Origin: Fallopia convolvulus
Lineage: Eukaryota; Streptophyta; Magnoliopsida; Caryophyllales; Polygonaceae
Reading direction: 5' to 3'
Assembly: GCA_964016875.1 (NCBI GenBank)
Contig: OZ024733.1
Location: 4,580,984-4,644,983 of the forward strand
DNA: 64,000 bases
The position numbers and the translations under genes were made by a program. Positions 11,384-23,422 of this stretch are shown piece by piece (position 1 is the stretch's first letter; each line of letters starts with the position of its first letter). The notes under the pieces were generated by a model. It had not been told where the DNA came from, made no database searches, and saw nothing but the letters and a program-made list of their open reading frames with translations.

Positions 11384-12598
11384 CTAAGGGTTACAAAAGA
11401 AATCTAAGAAACCGTCATCGAACCAACTCTCATCCAAGGTCTCCCCCTCATGACACAACAACACATAAGCATGTCGAATCTTCCTTTCTGCCACATCCAT
11501 GGCATTTCGAAGGGATGCCACACACGTCTCGTGCTGATGAAGCTTGCTCTGGGCGGCCGAGATCTCTTCCAACCATGTTTCCTTGTACTGAGCTACCAAG
11601 AACTTGTTGGGGCGGCGTTGCCTTGTGCCGAAAGGCCAACCTGTGGACGGGAGGTTCTCGTGCGGCGACTCGATCGGAGGCCGAGATGACTCCCCTTGGA
11701 ACATGTTGACAAGTCCTTCCATTTGATGCTCAATCGGGGCCGCGCTAGCTTGCGTGTAAAGGGAGGTGTCAGGGTTAGGCGGGGTTACCCATGGAAGATG
11801 GAGCTGGGGAAAGTAGTAGTCCTGGAGGTCTCCTTGAAACTCCGACATCCTTGGAGGGGATGGCCTCTCAACCTTAGGTTCAAGCAGTGGTGGCTCGGGG
11901 ATGAGGTAAGGCTCAGGCTCAACGATTGGTTCCGGGGGTCCTTGCTCGATATGGTATGGGCCAAGCTGAAACTGCTGCATAAGAAGGTAGTCATCATGGG
12001 ACCAATTGTTGACAGGAGGCGGAGGTACTTTTGGTTCGGGCACTAAAGGTGGTGGAGCAACTTCAAAGATAGGTGCCACAGGAGGCGATACATCGGGGTT
12101 ATAGACTTCCCCGTCGTTGTCCTCTTCCTCGAGTTCCTCCTCTTCCTGGAACTCGGGTTCCATCTCCTCGTCCTCGTCCATAAAGTAATCCTCCGGGTTG
12201 TAATAAGGCATTTCTTCTTCCTCATCCTCAGAGTAATAGGACTCGGGGCTATAATCTGGGACCATGGGTTCGGGCTCAAATTCATGCATCTCGGGCTCAT
12301 ATATCGGTGTACCCAGCATCTCAGCATGTTCGGCCATTTCCTCTTGAACGGGTTCGGCCGGTCCCTCTTCTTCTCCTCCTTCCACTTCTGATTCCGGACC
12401 CAACTCAGGGTCTTCTTCCGGATCCTCTTCGGAGTCTTCTTCTTCTTGTACATAGGCAGCCTCTCCGGGCTCGTAAAAAGGGTCGTCCTCTGCATTTTGG
12501 TAGGGCCAATGCGGATTAAGGGCAAAGGTCTCCTCTAAATCTCGGAGAGCTCCCTCAGGGTCATCCCTAAAGCGAGGAATCCTACGTGTCCCGACCAT
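11384..12598 (-). CDS. Extra acidic, proline-rich ORF upstream of Tekay gag
   Basis: A complete 404-codon ORF between the primer site and gag, in the sense direction. I do not recognise its family. The N-terminal half is extremely acidic (runs such as EEEDSEEDPEEDPELGPE), and the middle is Pro/Glu/Val-rich (VAPPPLVPEPKVPPPPV). The last 80 residues look folded and possibly helical (KETWLEEISAAQSKLHQHE, MDVAERKIRHAYVLLCHEG). No transmembrane segment or catalytic motif is seen. It has stayed open although gag-pol has three lesions. It could be an accessory protein, or a leader ORF that limits gag translation; both are guesses. Confidence 0.7.
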   Translation of the reverse strand: MVGTRRIPRFRDDPEGALRDLEETFALNPHWPYQNAEDDPFYEPGEAAYVQEEEDSEEDPEEDPELGPESEVEGGEEEGPAEPVQEEMAEHAEMLGTPIYEPEMHEFEPEPMVPDYSPESYYSEDEEEEMPYYNPEDYFMDEDEEMEPEFQEEEELEEEDNDGEVYNPDVSPPVAPIFEVAPPPLVPEPKVPPPPVNNWSHDDYLLMQQFQLGPYHIEQGPPEPIVEPEPYLIPEPPLLEPKVERPSPPRMSEFQGDLQDYYFPQLHLPWVTPPNPDTSLYTQASAAPIEHQMEGLVNMFQGESSRPPIESPHENLPSTGWPFGTRQRRPNKFLVAQYKETWLEEISAAQSKLHQHETCVASLRNAMDVAERKIRHAYVLLCHEGETLDESWFDDGFLDFFCNP

Positions 12599-13017
12599 GC
12601 TGAAAGGAAAGGAAAGAAAGGAAGGGTTAGACGTAGAACATCCTTAAGTTCTATAAGGTGAAAATAATCGAAGGAAATTTAAGGGATTTTAAACAAGTAG
12701 TTAAACATGGAGAAAAGGTTTAAGATATATATCCTTTTTCTTGAGACTTCTTAGAAAAATTTCTAATCCCTAAGTTCTTCTTAAACTTGAATTCTAAAAA
12801 GAATTTCTAACTTGTCACTTTCTTTCATGAAATAGGTTTAAACTTAGGAAATTTTCAATCAAAGTAACTAAATTATGAAAGTTCAAAACTTATTATTTAG
12901 GTTCTAAAAGTTTTGAAAGAAAACTTAAGTAGTAAAGATTTTCGGTTTGAAAACAAGGGCTTAAATTTTGAAAATTTTCGTTTTCAAAAGTTTTCGGTTT
13001 TGAAAACAAAACTTTCG
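12599..13017. other. Untranslated leader of the Tekay element
   Basis: An AT-rich leader with repeated tttcggttttgaaaa-type motifs between the primer site and the 404-codon ORF. No gene is seen. Confidence 0.6.
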
Positions 13018-13029
13018 GCTCTGATACCA
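13018..13029 (-). other. Primer binding site, tRNA-iMet type
   Basis: The minus strand reads TGGTATCAGAGC four bases after the end of the 5' LTR at 13034. This is the standard complement of the initiator-Met tRNA 3' end used by many plant LTR elements. It fixes the element's direction as minus. Confidence 0.9.
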
Positions 13030-13033
13030 TATT

Positions 13034-16000
13034 TGTAACACCCCTATTTTGCAACGATAGGTGTTACCGCCAGTGACCTCGGATTTTACCATCCAAAGTC
13101 ACCCAAGGCTTTATAAGGTATTAAGTTAAATAGAAACATGCGGAATTATAAAATTATTACAATCAAAAGAGTTGCTCATACATGAGACTGTAGAAATACT
13201 TATTACATACCATGGTTTAGTTTAGCGAAGTCTAAAACTTTAAGTATTGTTAAGCAGCGGAAATTAAAATAACATTGTTTTTGCTTAAGCGTAGAATGAC
13301 CCGAAAGTGAGCAAAATATCATACTTGATTTAAAACCGATTTCCTTCCTTCTCTTGATTGATCTTCTTCCTTCACGCCTTTGATGGAGGTTTCTTGGATT
13401 CTGGCATTTGGCGCGAAAGGCGGAAAATGCCAGGCAGAAATGCGGAAAAACAGAATTAGTCTAAAGAGACTAAGCAAGCGAGAACGGACAATCTTAAGGT
13501 AGTTTGGTAAAGTATCAAACCTACTACGAGGTATTCGAGATGTGTTTCGAGAAGTGTATAATTTAAGTGGAGCTATTAAGGACGGAAAGAGTAAATCTCG
13601 AGATGAGATAACTCGTAAACCGAAAGAACGAACTACTAGATTGTAGAACGTCTTAGAATAGAATGAATGTTAGGAACGTTAATTACACACAAGTTTCTAG
13701 AAAACCTCTCGCGCCCTTGCGGACCGAGAGCCGGATCGATCATTTGAGACCGGTCCGGTTTTGGTTTCTTTTAATGTGCTTAAGCACTTACTTTCTTTCG
13801 TGATCAAAACTTTCACATTAGTTAACGATTTTTAAGAGTGTGGGGGGCATGAATGGGCCAACGTACCACTTACGGGAACTGAGTTCCGGCACCTAGCTAG
13901 GGTGCACACGTCCCTCCTCCGGGTAGGAGCAGACATAGATCATGATCCGTACAATCGAGGGAAGAGAGGGCATGGTGCCATACCACTCGACATATTATAT
14001 AGAGATGTTCGGGCCGAGCCCGCATCCCTTATTAATCTAACTACGAATTTCATAACGAATCTCGAAAAGAGATTTTAAACAAGCAAACCACACAACAAGT
14101 CTAGCAATAATTCCTATTAACGATAGTAATAGTAATAATGCTAACAATGGTCATTATCTCTAACAATCGGTATTTCCTAGGTTTATTTTTATTTAGCAAG
14201 CAAAGTGTTCCCAACATAGAACAAGTTAACGGAAATTGAATTATCGAAAGGTTCAAGTAGAAAGTCCACTTGCCTTGGATTTCTTTCGGAATATTCGTAA
14301 CTCGGAATTATAAACTCCTAGAGACGTCGAGCACTTCGACCTATTTGATCGAAAGAAAGACGAACGGAAACGTATTAAAATCCTTATTTTAATATTAAAT
14401 ACGCTTTTCTCTTATTTTTCTCTTCTAAGAGAAAGAACATTAAATCTAAATTATTTTAGTTAACAATTTAGATATAGGATAGAAAATAATAATCCTTATT
14501 ATTATTTTCAAGATAATACTTTTTTATGATTTTAAAATATTTATTTTAAAGACACATGTACAATGTTATTTTAATATAAATGAATTTCCTTTTAAAACCA
14601 TATGCAATAATTAAAACCTACTTAAAATATGATTTTCATGTACTTTATTAATTCACAAGTCAAACTTTATTTTATTCCCAAAATTTTATTTGACAAAGCA
14701 AATTTTGACATGCAAGCATATTTTATTTATGAATAAACCCTTTTTACAACTATCAAAATTTTATACAAACTACTTAGTAAAAATTATTATTATGATTAAC
14801 ACTAATATTTAAATCTCATGAATGATATATTATAAAAATATACAAAAAATCTCTAATTGACATGCATGCACATAATAACTTATAAAAATACTTTATTTCC
14901 TACATGCAAGATAATATACTAATTAAATAGGGTATGATTATAACAATTCCTTTTTCTTTTATTAAAAGGAGTATATATATACATATTTATTTTCACCTAG
15001 TGAACAAAATTAGGTTACATGCAAGAAAGGATTTTTCATAAATATTTTTATAAAAATCCATGTACTACTATTTTAATTTTTTTTAATGGATAAAAACCTT
15101 ATAAATTCATTTTAAACACTAGATGGTTTAAAATATTTTATCAATATTTATTTTATCTAGAATTGACATGCAAAAGAGTTTTAAGCGATAAAAACTCTTT
15201 TAAAAATACATGTAAGACACTTCTAATTTAAATAAAATATGTTATTCTTATTAACTTCTATTTTATAAAAATCCATAGAAAAGATTATTCTTAAGTTTAT
15301 CAATACATGCAAGAGAATTTAATTTATAAAAACTCTTATAAAAGTTCACACAAAGGTATTTTTAATTTAAAAGATCAAATTTTGTCTTTACTAGACTTAT
15401 TAATATTAAAAATTCATATAAAAACAATTTAAATGCTTATAAAGGACATGCATGAAGATTGCATGCATGAAAACTTTACATTATAAAATTACAAGTCACA
15501 CTTTTACAATCAAAGAGTTTTTATGTATAAAAAGAGAAAAAGGTATAGGCCCTTTTACATAGAATAAAATCAAAATTTTCCAAATAAATAATCATTTTTA
15601 TAAATATTGGATTTATAAAATTTCATTTTTATAAATCTTGGATTTATAAAATTTCATTTTGTAACTTGTAAAAATACATCCCCTTAAAACTCATTGCATG
15701 CAAGCTATTTTCTTAGAAAAACATGTACAAGAGTAGAATTTTACTTAATCTGATTTTTAGAGATAAAATGGGCAAAATGGGCTCATTTAAAAAAAATACA
15801 TAACAAAATCAGCCCATATTAGTGTAAATAAAAAGGCCCAAAAATAGATTTATACCCTTCTCCTTCTTGTTGAAACATGCAGAAGGAACCAGATGGGAAA
15901 TCAGACGGAACGACGACACAGAGGAGGGAGGCGACACCAGGCTGGTGCGACGCCGGCGTCTCTTGGGCGGCGAAAAAGGGTGGCGCGGCTGGGGGACGGT

Positions 16001-16762
16001 TGTCGGCAGTGGTGAGAGTGGTGGTGGTTCCCAAAACAAGTAAACCCAATTTTTATGGTTTTTTTTTTGAAAAAAAATCAGATTGTATTTTCAAGGTTTT
16101 TGGTGCATAATTGAGAGTTTTGGAGAGTGAAGGATGCCTTCTCTGAGGTTTGTGAGTCCCTTTAAATAGGCAAGAAGTGGTGGATGGAGAATCATGACAA
16201 TCATGAGTAGCAATCTTCTCCCATGCTGAGTGGTGAGAAAGAGATTAAAATTCCATTAAATAATATAATGGAAGAGAATATTGTCTGAGTACAAATCCTC
16301 CTCAAATCTCGTCTCTTAAATGCCCAAACAAGCTTCAACCGGATTAAAATCGGTTTCGGTGAAATTTCCACTGGCATGAATGGATTTACATAAAACTGGT
16401 TGTATTAATATATCAGAAAGACAAACTAGCATAATGGTAGAGGAGTGGGGGAGTGTGTAAGAGGTCAAGGGTTCAAGTCTCACCCTTGTCTCCTATTTTT
16501 TTTTTATAAAACCCCCTTTAAATGATATATGGGCTTTTTAAATGGGCCGAGCTAAGGCCCATTGCTTTCTTTTTAAAAAAGAAAGGTTGTAAGATTCAAG
16601 AGAACGGATTTCCGTTAGGATATGAATTTATTAAATTTCGTCTTTAATAAATTCCTTTATTCAAATAAATAAAAAAAAATTTTATGAGATTGTTTCCTTA
16701 ATAAAATAATCAAATATTAATAAATAAAATTTATTTACTTAACGGAAATTGCGGATATTACA
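13034..16762 (-). repeat. 5' LTR of the Tekay element
   Basis: Second LTR copy of 3729 bp with the same termini as 2589-6272. It would hold the element's promoter on the minus strand. A tRNA-like stretch lies at 16419-16491, as in the other copy. No gene of its own. Confidence 0.92.
16419..16491 (+). ncRNA. tRNA-like sequence, second LTR copy
   Basis: Same 73-nt structure as at 5933-6005: agacaa/ttgtct ends, tagcataatgg box A, ggttcaagtct box B, and a T8 run shortly after. It differs from the other copy at a few bases (for example cacccttg for cactcttg). Because LTRs are copied together, two copies are not independent evidence of function. Confidence 0.45.
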
Positions 16763-19700
16763 CTATCCGACGTTTGTCCCCTGCTGAAAGGGATGAACGA
16801 TCCAAAAAGGTCCTGTGTTGGAACTGTGATGAGAAATTTGAACGTGGTCATCGTTATAAACATCGATTCCTTGCTTTATTGGGTAGTGAAGAGAGTGACG
16901 ATGAAGTTCCTGCTGATGCTATTGATGACGAGTTGTCGGTTACCAGAGACATTTCGAGCCTTAAGTCTATGCAAGGATTGCCTAATCCGAAATCTTTGAA
17001 ATTGATGGGCATCATCAACGGGCTCGAATTACAAGTTTTGATTGATGGGGGCAGTACTCACAACTTTATACACCCTCAGATTGCTGAACAATTATGTCTT
17101 CCGCTGGTTCAAATCTCTCCCTTTCGGGTATATGTCGAGAGTGGTTCTTCTTTGCTTTGTATGCATCAATGTGCTGCCACGTCGATTAACCTTCAGGGTC
17201 ATTTGTTCTCTATTGACCTATTTGTGTTAGATATTCATGGGCCGCATGTGGTGCTTGGCGTTCAGTGGCTCCAAACTTTAGGCAAAGTTGGCCACGATTA
17301 TGCTCAATTAACGATGGAATTTATGTGGAATGATAAATTGATTACTTTGCAAGGGGACCGTCAACCGCCGAAACCAATATCATTTCATGCCTTGCAATCC
17401 TTATATGAGTCTGACGTGATCGCCGCTTACTTCGAAATCGTCTTACTTAACTCGACTCCAGCAACAACTGACATTGTCAACAACAGTTGTAGCGCGAACC
17501 AGGCTGCAGCATCACCGCCTGCTGATCTAAGGCAAAGCGCGGGCAGAAGCGCTCAATCCGCGACCACGCTCCCGGGTGGTCAGACCGCGCATCGTCTGCA
17601 GAACACAATGGTCGCGGAGCACGGGCAAAGTGTCGATGCCGCAACCGCGCTGGCCCTGGAGGCGACCGCGGGTTCTCCAACCGCGCAGCCTCCAACTTCC
17701 GAGGGTTTTCTCGCGGAATTTCCGCCAGATCTGCACCCGGATATATCTGCGGTTTTACAGAAACATGCGACAGTATTCCAGTTGCATGTTGGGCTGCCAC
17801 CTCAGCGTGCTTGGGATCACCGAATCCATCTCCAGCATGAATCTAAACCAATCAATGTCCGACCTTATCGATACCCGTATTTTCAAAAGTCGGAAATTGA
17901 ACGCCTGGTTCATGACATGCTTCAACAAGGCATTATTCAACAGAGCACCAGCCCATTTTCCTCCCCCGCTCTCCTTGTTAAGAAAAAAGATGGGAGCTTC
18001 CGCTTTTGCACTGACTACCGAGCGTTGAATGCGGCAACTATAGCGGATAAATTTCCGATACCCACGGCCGATGAATTATTTGACGAACTTGGTCATGCCA
18101 CGTTTTTCACAAAGTTGGATCTCTGGTATGGATATCATCAGATCTGTATGCACACCTCTGACATTTACAAGACAGCCTTTCGCACTCATGAAGGCTATTA
18201 TGAATTTTTGGTGATGCCATTCGGTCTAACTAACGCTCCGTAATCATTTCAGACTGCAATGAATCAGATTTTTTTCGGCCTATCTACGTAATTTCGTCAT
18301 TGTGTTATTCGATGAAATCCTGATATACAACTCCTCACTTGATTTACACATCAGACATATCGACATGGCCCTTCAAATTTTGCATGATAATCACTTTTTT
18401 GTCAAGAGCTCGAAATGTTCATTTGCTACCACTACAGCTGAATATCTGGGCCATATTGTTTCCGCTGGCCAGCTGCTAGCCGACCAGAGTAAATTGGCAG
18501 CTATGGCCGATTGGCCGACCCCTAAGACAGTGCGGCAATTGCGAGGATTTCTTGGCTTAACAAGCTATTACCGCAAGTTTATCCGAAATTATTCTTTTGT
18601 AGCAGCTCCTCTCACAACACTATTACAAAAAGATAAATTTTTGTGGTCTTCTACGGCAATAGAGGCTTTCGAACACCTCAAAACCGCTATGCTTAATTCC
18701 CTTGTGTTACGACTGCCTGAATTTGATATTCCATTTGTGGTTGAAACAGATGCCTCCAATGACGGCGTAGGTGCGGTTTTATTACAGAATGAGCGCCCGG
18801 TTGCTTTTTCAAGTCAGGTTTTGGGCATCCGTCGTAGAGGATCTTTTGCTTACCATAGGGAGTTGTTTGCTGTGGTTTCCGCTGTGCAAAAATGGCGTCA
18901 GTACCTTTTGGGTCGAGAGTTTCTGATTCGGACAGATCAAAAGAGCTTGAAGGAACTGCTTTCTCAGGTCATTCAGACACCGGATCAACAATTCTTTATT
19001 CGAAAACTCATGGGCTACAAATTCCGAATTGAGTATAAAACGGGTTCTAGTAATCGCGTAGCAGATGCTTTGTCCCGTTGTATGATTGAGTAAAAAACTT
19101 AAGCAGTTTTTTGCCCTTTCTCAACCAATTCCTCAGTTATTACACCGACTTAGACTTGAAAATTCTAAGTTGGCGGATTTAGCGGAATTGTACGCTGCAG
19201 CTACCGCGGGCACTTTACCCCCACCATTTTATGTCCACGAGGGAATTTTATACTATGGCCACCGGTTGGCGTTGAGCAAGGATTCAGATTTGAAATCTGC
19301 AGTTTTAATAGAATTCCATTCTTCTCAGAGTGCGGGCCATCCGGGCGTAGACCGCACATTTCGCCGAGTGGCAGATGTTTTCTTTTGGCATGGCATGCGT
19401 AAGGATGTGAAGCTTTTTGTTGATTCTTGCCTTACCTGCCAGTCCACCAAGTATAGCACGCAAAAACCGGCAGGCCTTCTTCAGCCATTGCCGATACCAC
19501 ACAAGGTTTGGGACGAGGTTTTCATGGATTTTATTACGGGACTCCCACCTTCTCGAGGCTACACTACCATTTTTGTGGTCGTAGATCGCCTAACAAAATA
19601 TGCTCATTTCGGTCCATTGGGGCCCTCTTACGATGCTGGAAAAGTTGCTTCCTTATTTGTGGACATCGTGGTTAAATTGCATGGCATTCCGGCCTCTATT

Positions 19701-20587
19701 TTATCCGACAGAGATGCTATTTTCACTAGTTCTTTCTGGAAAGAGTTACATCGGCTAAGTGGTACGACATTACAGCACAACACGGCCTATCCTCCATAGA
19801 TAGACGGCCAAACAGAGGTGAAAAATAGAGGAATCGAACAGTATTTGCGGGGCTTCACGCATGCCCGGCCCTCTCGCTGGTTCGTGTTTCTACCATGGGC
19901 TGAACTAGCTCTTAACTGTACTTATCATGAAGGCTTGAAAATGACTCCGTTTCAGGCCTTATATGGGTGTGAGCCTCCGCCTCTTATTCGCACCACACAG
20001 CCGTCGGATTTAGACACAGCTGCGTTTGCTACAGTAAAAGAGAGGGCCGATCTTTTGGACATGTTGCGGTTGAATTTACGGAAAATGTAGCAGCGCATGA
20101 CAGCGCAAGCCAATTCTCACCGGCGTGATCTTGAATTTAGTATTGGCGACCAAGTTTTGTTGAAGCTCCAGCCTTATCGCCTGCATTTTGTTGCCAGGCC
20201 TTTATCCGCTAAGTTGGCTTGGTGTTCCTATGGCCCATTTCGAGTCATTGGTCGCGTGGGTCCCGAGGCCTATTGCTTGGAGTTGCCCGCCAATGCTAAG
20301 ATTCATAATGTGTTTCATGTCTCCCTCTTGCGGCCCTTCATTGCTACTAATTCCGTGTCTGTACAACCAGTATTTCCGGCCGAATTTGTCAATGATCAGC
20401 CTCTTTCCAAACCTTTGTGTGCAATCCAAGAACGACAAGTTATGGTGGACGGTGTACCTCGGAAGGATTGGTTGATAGTGTGGGAGGATGGATTGGAGTC
20501 GGACGCTTCTTGGGAACCTTATGATCAGATTTGTCACTCTTTTCCTGATTTACGCCTTGAGGACAAGTCGCTTGTCATCGGGGGGTA
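16763..20587 (+). pseudogene. gag 3' end and pol of the outer chromovirus
   Basis: It resumes the gag frame after the Tekay insert. A zinc knuckle-like [15 protein letters not shown] lies at about 16818 with its last Cys replaced. The protease has [11 protein letters not shown] near 17040. The RT has [30 protein letters not shown] and [10 protein letters not shown]; its catalytic box reads VLFDEILIY, with Glu for the second Asp. RNase H has VETDASNDGVGAVLLQ and IRTDQKSLKEL. Integrase has an HHCC region and DDE (MDFITGLP, ILSDRDAIF, GQTEVKNRG). The chromodomain ends ASWEPYDQICHSFPDLRLED. Stops at 18241, 19092, 19798 and about 20088 kill it. Confidence 0.9.
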
Positions 20588-20589
20588 AT

Positions 20590-20972
20590 TGATACGCCAC
20601 ATCAGATGGATCCGGCGCCAACAGGGCGCCCCACTCGGAATCACAGGGCTCCGGCTCGGTTCGGGGATTATCATTATTATTAATATTCTAATTAATGTAA
20701 TTTTTTAAACATAGTGAAATAAACTCCTTCTCGGGTTTTCTTTACGGTTCTTTCCCGGGACGCCTTTATTAAACCGTTAGGGCTTAGTATAAATACTTCT
20801 ATGTTTTTAGGTTTATCAATTAATCAGAAAATAATATATTTGCCCTAATCTTCTCTGTCTCCCTTCTCTCTCGCGTCTCTTCTCGTCTCTCCTCCTCTTT
20901 TCTGGCTTCGGCCATTCTTCTTCCTCCCCTTCCTCTGTGTTAATTTGGTACAGCTTACTACGAGTTTTATCA
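20590..20972 (+). repeat. 3' LTR of the outer chromovirus
   Basis: 383 bp, TGATACGCC...TTTATCA, paired with 1080-1461. TATAAATA is at 20788-20795. It is followed by acatg, the imperfect target duplication, and then by the resumed LINE reading. Confidence 0.9.
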
Positions 20973-21597
20973 ACATGTTTGGATTGGTCCCTACCAACTT
21001 GTTCCCTCTTTGCTCTACTGCACTTGAAATATCGGAGCACACACGGTTTGGTTGCAGATTCACTAATGGTGTCCTCGCCTATGTTATGACATGAACCAGG
21101 ATGAGAATTATCCTTGACAACACACATGATTGGCTTAGATTATTTGCTTCTAGAAAGGTCTCGAAGTCATCCATCTTCAAACTCAAAATTATAGCCTTCA
21201 TGTCTGCGGTGTATATGGAAACACATGATTAATGTTGTGTGCAGCTAGAAAGAGATCCTAAATGTTGTGGTGTGTGCCTAGAGCGTCATTCACCTCACCA
21301 AGATTAGAATTCTTGCAAAGGTCAAGGATCCTAAGACTCTTCATTTGTGGCTTAGATGATCTGATGTGATATCTTTTGGTAGTCTTATCTCTATTTTGTT
21401 CTAATTTATCCTGCTGTCGAAATCCCATTTTGTCTACTTTATTTATGTTGGGCTTGTTGAGCTACTTGACTGTTATGAATTCTTGATCACGGGATTGTCA
21501 GTGATAAAAGTAAGTACTTTGCTTCGGCCTCCTAAGCTTTTTTATATGTCTTTATGCCTCTTTTAATAGAAAAATTTTACCTTCTTCAAAAAAAATT
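20973..21597 (+). pseudogene. LINE remnant, right part with poly(A) tail
   Basis: It continues the zf-RVT-like region that stops at 1079 (MFGLVPTNLFPLCSTALEIS, then GCRFTNGVLAYVM), then degenerates. It ends in a short A-rich tail (ttcttcaaaaaaaattg at about 21580-21597), as LINEs do. The C-X2-C pattern of the usual zf-RVT domain is partly lost. Confidence 0.7.
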
Positions 21598-21677
21598 GTT
21601 TTATCACCCAATAGATTAAAATTTTTCAAAAATTATACATTTATATGCCAAATTATTCAAAATAAAATCATAAGTGA

Positions 21678-22242
21678 TGTGTTCCGCCTTTTGGGTGGAT
21701 CACAAGGGTGTCCGATCTTCGCTAGAGGTGTCGGTATTCTTCTTCAAGGATCCAACCCACAACGTAGAGTTGGATTATGGGTGCGTTTTAGCGTAGCACC
21801 AATGGACAAATGACTCGAAGAGATGAGTCTAGGACCGAATAGGCAAAAGCGGAAGCTAGAATAATTGGATAAAATAAAAGATAAATGTGACGTCGGGCCT
21901 AAGAGAATGAGGAACCCTCATCTTAACAATCTTAGACTTTAATTAATTTTGACATAAATAAAACTGATCACAAAGGTGTGCTTACTTAGAGAAACTAAAG
22001 AAAAGATAGAACTAAACCTAATGGACTGGATCATAAAAGCATATATGAATCACACGCCCAAGAGGCCCATATTGCCAAAATAAGAAACATACTATAAAAG
22101 GAAAGTCATAAACAAGCAACTACTAAATATAGTAATATCTAATAATAAGCTAGAAATGCCTAAAACTCGATCCAAAGTGGCCTACAAGGTCTTGGTCACC
22201 TTGGAATTGTCAAGACTTGATAAGGACATAGGCATGAACACA
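21678..22242 (-). repeat. LTR of an unassigned retroelement
   Basis: It begins TGTGTTC and ends GAACACA, a perfect 7-bp terminal inversion, and is 565 bp long. Immediately to the right the minus strand reads aaattaaggggggagtatga, a polypurine tract, so this is the 3' LTR of a minus-strand element. No partner LTR is visible in the window. Confidence 0.65.
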
Positions 22243-23422
22243 TCATACTCCCCCCTTAATTTCGAAGCGTCCTTGCCTCGAGGTGGTGTGGGAAAGGGAA
22301 TACAATGTCATCATAAGCAATGTCGGAGTCAGCGCCGAGGCAAGAACTTTAAGTGTCGAAGGCTGATCTAATAGCAAGGGTGCACCACAGCTTGACGAGA
22401 ACACCGAAGTGAGATTGGCACATCCGATTGGTGCATTGGCATGGTTAGGGTTGTGGGTTTGGGCATATTGGATGGAGGACTTGGTAGGTCTAGGGTTTCG
22501 GCCTCAGAATATGGTACATAGTTGCGCATAGGATGGAGTAGGTTCGGTTGGTTGAAGGCTTGGTTTAGCTTAGCCAAGGGCTTGGGGTAAGACATGAGGA
22601 AAAAAATTCTATCTTTAAGAAAAAGGTCTAGTTGGTTAAGAAAAGATGGAATTTTTATGAAAAGATAAGATTTATTGGGAAGTTGGCAAGCTAGGAATAA
22701 GATAGAAAGTTTTGGGAAAATAATTTTATCTTATATGAAAGAATTGGTTTGTTGGGAAAAGATAGAAAATTTTGTGGGAAATAATTTAATCTCTAGGCAA
22801 AGATAAGAATTTTGGAAAAGGATAGAGTTTTGGGAAGGCTTGAGTTGTAAGGCTTAGCAAGTCCCTTGGGTGGCAAGGCTAGTGTGCGGCTTGGGCACCA
22901 AGATAGGAGAGTCGGTGCGGGTCTAGCGTGGAGTGCAAGGCTGGGGACGCTGGGACTAGCACAGGTCTTTGCACAAAGTCAGCGCACAATAGCAAAGCCG
23001 ACTTGTAGCGGGCGAAGTCTTGCGCACTAGGAGTCTTTGGCGTTGGTCTTCCGCAGACGAGTCTGGGATCCTCGACTAAAGTAGGTGCCAAGGCAAGCGA
23101 GGGATTCGCCCATGTTGGAGTTTCCGCAGCGTGGTAGCACAACGCTCGTGCCAAGACTGAAGTCCGACACAGGGGTGGCGCTGTCGTGGCACCAAGCAAG
23201 CAGGTCTGGCGCTGGGTAATAGAGAGCAAATCATGCCAATACTTGAGTCCGGATTGCCAACTTCCACGTTTTTCTCCCCTGAATTACCAACTTGGCAAAA
23301 CGAGGGAATGTATCATGTGGTGGAAAACCGACCTTGGGTTCTCTGCCTAACACATGTCACATTCCCAGGGCGAAAAAAACTACACCCGGGGATAAAGCAA
23401 TAACCACATCATATTTCCCAAA
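22243..23422 (-). other. Stump of element interior and unassigned sequence
   Basis: Next to the polypurine tract the minus strand encodes DDIVFPFPHHLEARTLRN then a stop, which looks like the C-terminus of a retroelement ORF (22250-22320). Beyond it lie an AG-rich stretch of repeating agatagaa/tttgggaa words (22600-22850) and a G/C-rich stretch to 23280. No catalytic motif is seen. The element is either truncated or a non-coding LARD-like derivative. Small ORFs here look accidental. Confidence 0.4.

Larger units (their letters stand above)
2589..16762 (-). mobile_element. Tekay/Del-type chromovirus, nested, nearly complete
   Basis: A 14.2 kb Ty3/gypsy element on the minus strand with LTRs of 3684 and 3729 bp that run TGTAA...TTACA. 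The target duplication ctatc is perfect (2584-2588 and 16763-16767). In transcription order it has the LTR at 13034-16762, a primer site for tRNA-iMet (13018-13029), a 404-codon ORF, gag, pol with chromodomain, a polypurine tract and the LTR at 2589-6272. Very long LTRs beginning TGTAACACCCC, together with a C-terminal chromodomain, fit the Tekay/Del clade. The LTRs are almost identical, so insertion looks recent, yet gag-pol carries two in-frame TAG codons and one frameshift. Confidence 0.92.
1080..20972 (+). mobile_element. Chromovirus (Ty3/gypsy, probably Reina-like), interrupted
   Basis: This LTR retrotransposon is inserted in the LINE. The LTRs run TGATA...TATCA and are 382 and 383 bp. 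The target duplication is atatg (1075-1079) against acatg (20973-20977), one mismatch. Without the nested Tekay element it is about 5.7 kb. It carries gag, zinc knuckle, protease, RT, RNase H, integrase and a terminal chromodomain in chromovirus order. A purine run (cggggggtaat) precedes the right LTR. The short LTRs and small size suit the Reina lineage, which is an inference. Several stops make it non-autonomous. Confidence 0.85.

Noticed and set aside
22879..23267. 116-codon and 63-codon ORFs on the minus strand
   Set aside because: G/C-rich open frames without motifs, next to a retroelement stump; overlap each other.
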